Shown here: in pieces, positions 62,568 through 64,000 of the stretch
How the letters are laid out: the number at the start of each line of letters is the position of its first letter
How positions within the stretch are numbered: the first letter of the stretch is position 1
From: Paenibacillus aestuarii
GTDB lineage: Bacteria > Bacillota > Bacilli > Paenibacillales > NBRC-103111
Assembly (NCBI RefSeq): GCF_027789125.1
Contig: NZ_JAQFVF010000023.1
Span: 371,081-435,080, forward strand
Length of the DNA: 64,000 nucleotides
Direction of reading: 5' to 3'
Translations under genes and position numbers: made by a program
Notes under the pieces: model-generated
What the model was told of the DNA's origin: nothing
Database searches by the model: none
What the model saw: the letters and a program-made list of their open reading frames with translations, nothing else

Positions 62568-62750
62568 ATGTGTAGAGAGGTTGAGAACATAGACATGTCA
62601 TCACAAGGTGTTACACAAGAAGAACTTTCCATGCTCTTATCCAATTCTCCGCCTCAACCGCTGGAGAACGAGACGTATTTACCCCGATCTAAACGGAAGC
62701 GGAGAGGGTTAGGCTTCTTTCAACGAATTTTTACATTTTGGAAAAAATAA
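62568..62750 (+). CDS. Small hypothetical protein with basic C terminus
   Basis: A 60-residue ORF (or 51 from ATG 62595), ending in a cluster of Lys/Arg and aromatic residues (RSKRKRRGLGFFQRIF). No good ribosome binding site before either ATG. It ends 9 bases before the tRNA promoter. May be chance. Confidence 0.4.
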   Translation: MCREVENIDMSSQGVTQEELSMLLSNSPPQPLENETYLPRSKRKRRGLGFFQRIFTFWKK

Positions 62751-62758
62751 AGTTTTTG

Positions 62759-62787
62759 TTGACATTATCCAAATTCGTTGATATATT
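62759..62787 (+). promoter_or_regulatory. Promoter of tRNA-Val
   Basis: TTGACA, 17-base spacer, TATATT, 20 bases before the tRNA. Confidence 0.8.
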
Positions 62788-62806
62788 AGTAATTGTCTTC
62801 ACATTC

Positions 62807-62879
62807 GACTTGTTAGCTCAGCTGGGAGAGCACCATCTTGACAGGGTGGGGGTCAGTGGTTCGAGCCCACTACAGGTCA
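62807..62879 (+). tRNA. tRNA-Val (anticodon GAC)
   Basis: Complete cloverleaf: acceptor GACTTGT / ACAGGTC, D stem GCTC/GAGC, anticodon stem CCATC/GGTGG with loop TTGACAG (anticodon GAC), T stem AGTGG/CCACT with TTCGAGC, discriminator A. CCA is not encoded. Confidence 0.95.
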
Positions 62880-62889
62880 TATAACAGAG

Positions 62890-62925
62890 AAACCCGCGAA
62901 GCCTTGAGCGACGCGGGTTTTCTTC
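62890..62925 (+). terminator. Terminator of the tRNA gene
   Basis: AAACCCGCG / CGCGGGTTT stem and TTTTCTTC. Confidence 0.85.
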
Positions 62926-63393
62926 ATTAGTACAGCTTTGTTTTTTCGTATATAACAGATGCCATTTTCGCTCGTTGGGGTACGAATGGGGTACCAAATC
63001 CTTCAAATCTGTTATCACTCTTTCCGATTAATCCAAAAAGATCATTTCCACCCGACTAGCCTACTCCAATTTTAAAAAGAGTAGAAGCACATTCGCTCTT
63101 CTCCCATGAGGCGTTCGCGCAAGCGGTCGCCGTTTTAATTTGGCAGGACTTTATGAAAATATCCTTGTAATTTAAGGGTTTGACCGACTTTTTCAAGCAT
63201 TTTCATCATTTAAAACTTCGTTTCTTCAAGATATTTTGACGACCATATGCCAAATTCAAAAAACATATCCAATAATTCATAAGTAACAACGAGCTCTATT
63301 TACTCAAATAACAAAGGCAATCGATCGTGTGCTGGATGCTGTTATGTCGTTATTGAACTCCCTCGGTTCGATTAAGTTTTCTCACGTATACTC
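62926..63393. other. Gene-free stretch after the tRNA
   Basis: No ORF with a ribosome binding site and no RNA gene seen. On the minus strand a short frame just before the tRNA terminator ends in GFGTPFVPQRAKM, reminiscent of a phage-integrase tail, but it is cut by a stop after about 45 codons. AT-rich. Confidence 0.4.
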
Positions 63394-63412
63394 GCTTATT
63401 CGCAGGATTTCA
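63394..63412 (+). repeat. Left arm of a 19-bp inverted repeat
   Basis: GCTTATTCGCAGGATTTCA, exact reverse complement of 63691-63709; the 278 bases between hold no convincing ORF. Confidence 0.9.
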
Positions 63413-63690
63413 CCCTTGTTAAAAGACAGGAGGTTTGGAATAGAGTCACCGTAATAGACCTTGGCAACACGAAGGCGCACTGAAACAGAGGGGGAAGTTT
63501 ACACCCCATATATTTCCATATACTGCACGCATTCTCCACACCGTCCCTGGAGGTTTTCACTCCCATGTCTCAACGGGTCATTGCCCTCTCATTCCTTCGT
63601 TACGCCTGTCCAAGGGGTGGAGGCCGGTCTTGCTAACGTTACGGGTCATTGCCCTTTGGTTCAATACATCCGGTACCCCGTGCTTTCTTT
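63413..63690. other. Noncoding segment enclosed by inverted repeats, beside an IS110 transposase
   Basis: 278 bases with a 15-base direct repeat ACGGGTCATTGCCCT (63573-63587 and 63641-63655, 68 bases apart) and several short complementary runs. IS110/IS1111 elements carry guide (bridge/seek) RNAs in the noncoding end, so this could be such an RNA gene or a small nonautonomous element; not shown. Confidence 0.35.
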
Positions 63691-63709
63691 TGAAATCCTG
63701 CGAATAAGC
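63691..63709 (-). repeat. Right arm of the 19-bp inverted repeat
   Basis: TGAAATCCTGCGAATAAGC, perfect match to the reverse complement of the left arm; 33 bases past the transposase stop. Confidence 0.9.
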
Positions 63710-63742
63710 CAAAATTCGTAAGACGAAACGATTGGTTATTAC

Positions 63743-64000
63743 TTAAGCTGCTAACTGAAGTGGCATTGTTTTAGCAGGGCTGTAGGGTTCGTTGCTGCGG
63801 GCCATTCCAACGAGTATTCGAGCCAATTTACCACACAATTTCATTAGAGATCTCATTTTCTTCATCTTTTTCACCTGTACATTGTATTCATGCATGGCTT
63901 TGAATTCTGGATTGTTCCCCACCATACTCATGGTCATCATGTAGATGAAACGACGGAGGCGAGATCTTCCGCGTTTGCTTATTTTCATCTGTCCCGTCCA
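63743..64000 (-). mobile_element. IS110-family transposase, C-terminal part (cut by the window end)
   Basis: The last about 85 codons of a transposase whose frame continues past base 64000 (GQMKISKRGRSRLRRFIYMM, given to 20 residues). KISKRG-xx-LRR, then AMHEYN and LMKLCGKLARILVGM are the transposase_20 (IS116/IS110/IS902) C-terminal pattern. DEDD-type IS110 recombinases work with a bridge RNA. The N-terminal RuvC-like part and the far end of the element are outside the window. Confidence 0.8.

Noticed and set aside
62818..63018. 66-codon minus-strand ORF covering the tRNA
   Set aside because: Its end (GLEPLTPTLSRWCSPS) is just the antisense reading of the tRNA gene, a well-known spurious annotation.
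1..64000. CRISPR arrays, rRNA operons, prophage modules, secondary-metabolite clusters
   Set aside because: Looked for; no regularly spaced repeats, no rRNA, no structural phage genes and no NRPS/PKS-type large ORFs seen.

Overview
The window looks like chromosomal DNA of a spore-forming, low-to-mid GC Bacillales bacterium, most likely Paenibacillaceae. The evidence is the gene order rpsD - tyrS - acsA/acuA/acuC - ccpA that is also known from Bacillus subtilis, an alpha/beta-type small acid-soluble spore protein, a YjcZ-type micro-protein, YlaN, YugN, YktB and CcdC homologues, strong GGAGG-type ribosome binding sites with many GTG/TTG starts, and two secreted 'copper amine oxidase N-terminal (stalk) domain' proteins, a family expanded in Paenibacillus. 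No species can be named from the sequence alone.

Layout. 1-3.6 kb: two Gfo/Idh/MocA oxidoreductases, a CBS-pair protein and an M20 amidohydrolase (all minus). 3.7-11 kb: YugN, FtsW-type SEDS protein, Asp23 protein, Ca2+/H+ exchanger, YlaN, an HPr-like protein without the phosphorylatable histidine, a TVP38/TMEM64 membrane protein and a GAF-GAF-GGDEF cyclase. 11-22.5 kb: rpsD with a long leader, tyrS with a T-box, a class A PBP with FN3 repeats, acsA divergent from acuA-acuC (with a CcpA site), mtnN and ccpA. 22.6-33 kb: zinc-finger protein, DJ-1/PfpI protein, an EIICBA-EI sugar PTS operon with palindromic operators, a Q/N-rich repeat protein, a mini FAD protein, aroA with a C39 peptidase, rhodanese and aroK. 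34-40.2 kb: a five-gene gluconate-type operon, LacI regulator - LarA-like epimerase - gluconokinase - SDR - 6-phosphogluconate dehydrogenase. 40.4-43.9 kb: a second LacI operon with a sugar kinase and a GH4 6-phospho-glycosidase. 43.9-62.8 kb: mixed housekeeping and hypothetical genes, including two MFS transporters, arginine decarboxylase speA, a histidine kinase that carries an internal GGDEF domain, a Cu/Zn superoxide dismutase, low-complexity Q/N/G-rich and acidic proteins, and a spore protein. 62.8-64 kb: tRNA-Val, a degenerate gene-free stretch, then the 3' end of an IS110-family transposase next to a noncoding segment bounded by 19-bp inverted repeats.

How the genes work together. Carbon control is a theme: CcpA, an acsA promoter with a good cre site, AcuA/AcuC control of acetyl-CoA synthetase by acetylation, a PTS operon, two LacI-controlled sugar operons and an HPr-like protein that keeps the regulatory serine but not the catalytic histidine. 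The most interesting functional proposal is the gluconate-type operon: a nickel-pincer LarA-like hydroxy-acid epimerase placed between a regulator and gluconokinase suggests entry of a C2-epimeric aldonate (mannonate) into 6-phosphogluconate. Other points worth a second look are the GGDEF-histidine kinase fusion, the IS110-adjacent inverted-repeat segment, unusual active-site substitutions in the EPSP synthase, and a recurring habit of placing stop codons inside terminator hairpins, twice with two converging genes sharing one hairpin.
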